DNA from: Enteractinococcus helveticum
GTDB lineage: Bacteria; Actinomycetota; Actinomycetes; Actinomycetales; Micrococcaceae
NCBI RefSeq assembly: GCF_020742345.1
Contig: NZ_DYXC01000152.1
Location: 1-7,745, forward strand
DNA length: 7,745 nt
Reading direction: 5' to 3'
The notes beneath the pieces were generated by a model, which saw only the letters and a program-made list of their open reading frames with translations, had not been told where the DNA came from and searched no databases. This document shows positions 7,482 through 7,745 of the stretch, piece after piece. The translations under genes were made by a program, and so were the position numbers. Each line of letters starts with the position of its first letter. The first letter of the stretch is position 1.

Positions 7482-7517
7482 TTACAGGCACACGAAACCC
7501 CCAGTGGAGGTCTCCAT
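7482..7517 (-). CDS. Possible 11-residue leader peptide ahead of the transporter
   Basis: A very short frame, METSTGGFVCL then TAA, begins 13 bases or so after the proposed transcription start. AGGT on the minus strand lies about 6 bases upstream as a weak ribosome site. The frame covers both overlapping leader hairpins, so a translating ribosome would disrupt them. No run of regulatory codons is visible, and so short a frame can occur by chance. Confidence 0.2.
   Translation of the reverse strand: METSTGGFVCL
7494..7516 (-). promoter_or_regulatory. Overlapping inverted repeats in the operon leader (possible attenuator)
   Basis: In the minus-strand leader, TGGAG-AC-CTCCA (7516-7505) and GACCTCC-ACT-GGGGGTTTC (7512-7494) share the CCTCC block, so only one can form at a time. 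The second is a 7-pair stem including G-U pairs and ends in a short UUUC, weaker than a standard terminator. The same ACCTCC block is also complementary to the ribosome site AGGAGGT at 7455-7449. Since the operon encodes a GlpP-type antiterminator and has no other untranslated space, this is the natural place for its target, but that is inference. Confidence 0.3.
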
Positions 7518-7536
7518 GTCTTACCTACAACAATAG

Positions 7537-7565
7537 AGTATGCTGATTCTCACAAATGACCGCAA
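7537..7565 (-). promoter_or_regulatory. Candidate promoter of the operon
   Basis: On the minus strand, TTGCGG (7565-7560) and CATACT (7542-7537) are separated by 17 bases, matching 3 of 6 and 4 of 6 bases of the -35 and -10 consensus. Transcription would begin near 7530, giving a leader of about 87 bases before the GTG of the transporter. This is the best-placed candidate in the only substantial gap upstream of the operon. An alternative -10, TACTCT, at 7540-7535 would leave a 19-base spacer. The spacer contains TGTGA-N6-GCATA, a weak resemblance to a CRP/GlxR-type site. The match is modest and unproven. Confidence 0.4.
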
Positions 7566-7651
7566 TGAGCGATCTGCACTACAGCCCCGTCCGGGGGCAC
7601 TCTCGGCACCCCTACGTCACACTGCACAACATTGCCGGCACTGAAATGCCC

Positions 7652-7663
7652 CGGCTCGAGCCG
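7652..7663. repeat. Perfect 12-base palindrome
   Basis: CGGCTCGAGCCG reads the same on both strands. It lies about 90 bases upstream of the candidate promoter inside the GC-rich block. It could be a dimeric-regulator site or a fragment of mobile DNA; nothing distinguishes these. Confidence 0.5.
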
Positions 7664-7684
7664 CGCTCATCGCCGGATTCCGAA

Positions 7685-7709
7685 GTTGCACTTTAGCGCT
7701 AGGAAAGCC
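7685..7709. mobile_element. Possible terminal inverted repeat of an ISL3-like insertion sequence remnant
   Basis: Read on the minus strand from 7709, the sequence begins GGCTTTCC and contains TAAAGTGCA. From memory, ISL3-family ends in corynebacteria begin GGCTCTTCC and contain TAGAGTGCA at a similar distance. In that orientation the element's interior would lie toward the operon, matching the GC-rich block at 7561-7680. No transposase and no partner terminus are seen in the window, so this would be a short relic. It rests on resemblance only. Confidence 0.2.
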
Positions 7710-7745
7710 CTGTGAAAATCTATAGTCGCATAACCATGTAACCAT

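Larger units (their letters stand above)
7444..7745. other. Non-coding region upstream of the operon, with a GC-rich segment
   Basis: This 302-base stretch has no convincing gene. From the operon outward it holds the transporter ribosome site, a short leader, a candidate promoter near 7537-7565, then a GC-rich block. Hand counting gives 78 G/C of 120 bases at 7561-7680 (65 percent) against 26 of 60 at 7501-7560 (43 percent). The GC-rich block carries several short inverted repeats: GCCCC/GGGGC arms at 7584-7598, a 7-pair arm set (with wobbles on the minus RNA) at 7594-7612, and a perfect 12-base palindrome at 7652-7663. None is followed by a T run on either strand, so none is called a terminator. 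The composition shift suggests DNA of different origin from the operon. Confidence 0.6.

Noticed and set aside
7444..7491. ATG at 7491 as start of the MFS transporter
   Set aside because: It would place the strong AGGAGG site inside the gene and adds 16 residues with no family resemblance. The GTG at 7443 has ideal spacing.
6929..7546. A 205-codon open frame on the plus strand
   Set aside because: It lies antisense to the transporter, has low-complexity composition rich in Arg, Ser and Ala with no recognisable domain, and lacks a supporting ribosome site. It is a shadow of the coding strand opposite.
7539..7554. CRP/GlxR-type operator TGTGA-N6-GCATA
   Set aside because: Only one half-site is good; the other matches 3 of 5 bases. 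That is too weak to list as a site on its own, though it lies inside the proposed promoter.
7584..7612. GC-rich hairpins as an intrinsic terminator
   Set aside because: Arms are present but no T run follows on either strand, and no gene ends next to them within the window.
7618..7745. Open frame on the minus strand entering from the right edge (starts MVTWLCDYRF)
   Set aside because: About 42 codons with no domain resemblance and it ends in the GC-rich block. More likely chance or mobile-element debris than a gene end.

Overview
The window looks like part of an actinobacterial chromosome, possibly a Corynebacterium-type organism of middling GC content. This is an inference from the protein flavour (actinobacterial-style zinc alcohol dehydrogenase, GlpD and AGPS-like flavoprotein), frequent GTG starts, and a codon bias that is not extremely GC-rich. 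Species cannot be fixed by eye.

Nearly everything is one tightly packed operon read on the minus strand, so its first gene is at the right-hand end. In transcription order it holds: an MFS transporter (7443-5974), an FGGY-family glycerol-kinase-like enzyme (5990-4452), an FAD glycerol-3-phosphate dehydrogenase GlpD (4452-2782), an FAD-binding oxidase of the alkyl-DHAP-synthase/VAO type (2764-1211), a GlpP-family glycerol-3-phosphate-responsive antiterminator (1208-648), and a zinc alcohol dehydrogenase that runs off the left edge (601-1). Genes overlap by 17 bp or 1 bp, or are separated by 17, 2 and 46 bp, so co-transcription and translational coupling are likely. The only non-coding stretch over 300 bases is 7444-7745. 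It holds a plausible promoter, a short structured leader and an unexplained GC-rich segment whose outer end resembles an insertion-sequence terminus.

The genes suggest uptake of glycerol or a related polyol, ATP-dependent phosphorylation, oxidation of the phosphate to a DHAP-like product, and two further oxidoreductases on the same or a related substrate. The GlpP-type protein could sense the phosphorylated intermediate and switch transcription through the leader. Two details argue against a plain glycerol operon. The kinase has Ser where GlpK has its glycerol-binding Glu, and an AGPS-like flavoprotein and an alcohol dehydrogenase are built in.

The clearest anomaly is an in-frame amber codon (minus-strand TAG, 1414-1412) in the flavoprotein gene. 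The conserved C-terminus, including the His-His-His motif, continues in the same frame to a TAA at 1213-1211. The gene is therefore a fresh nonsense allele, a sequencing error, or a read-through/reinitiation case.
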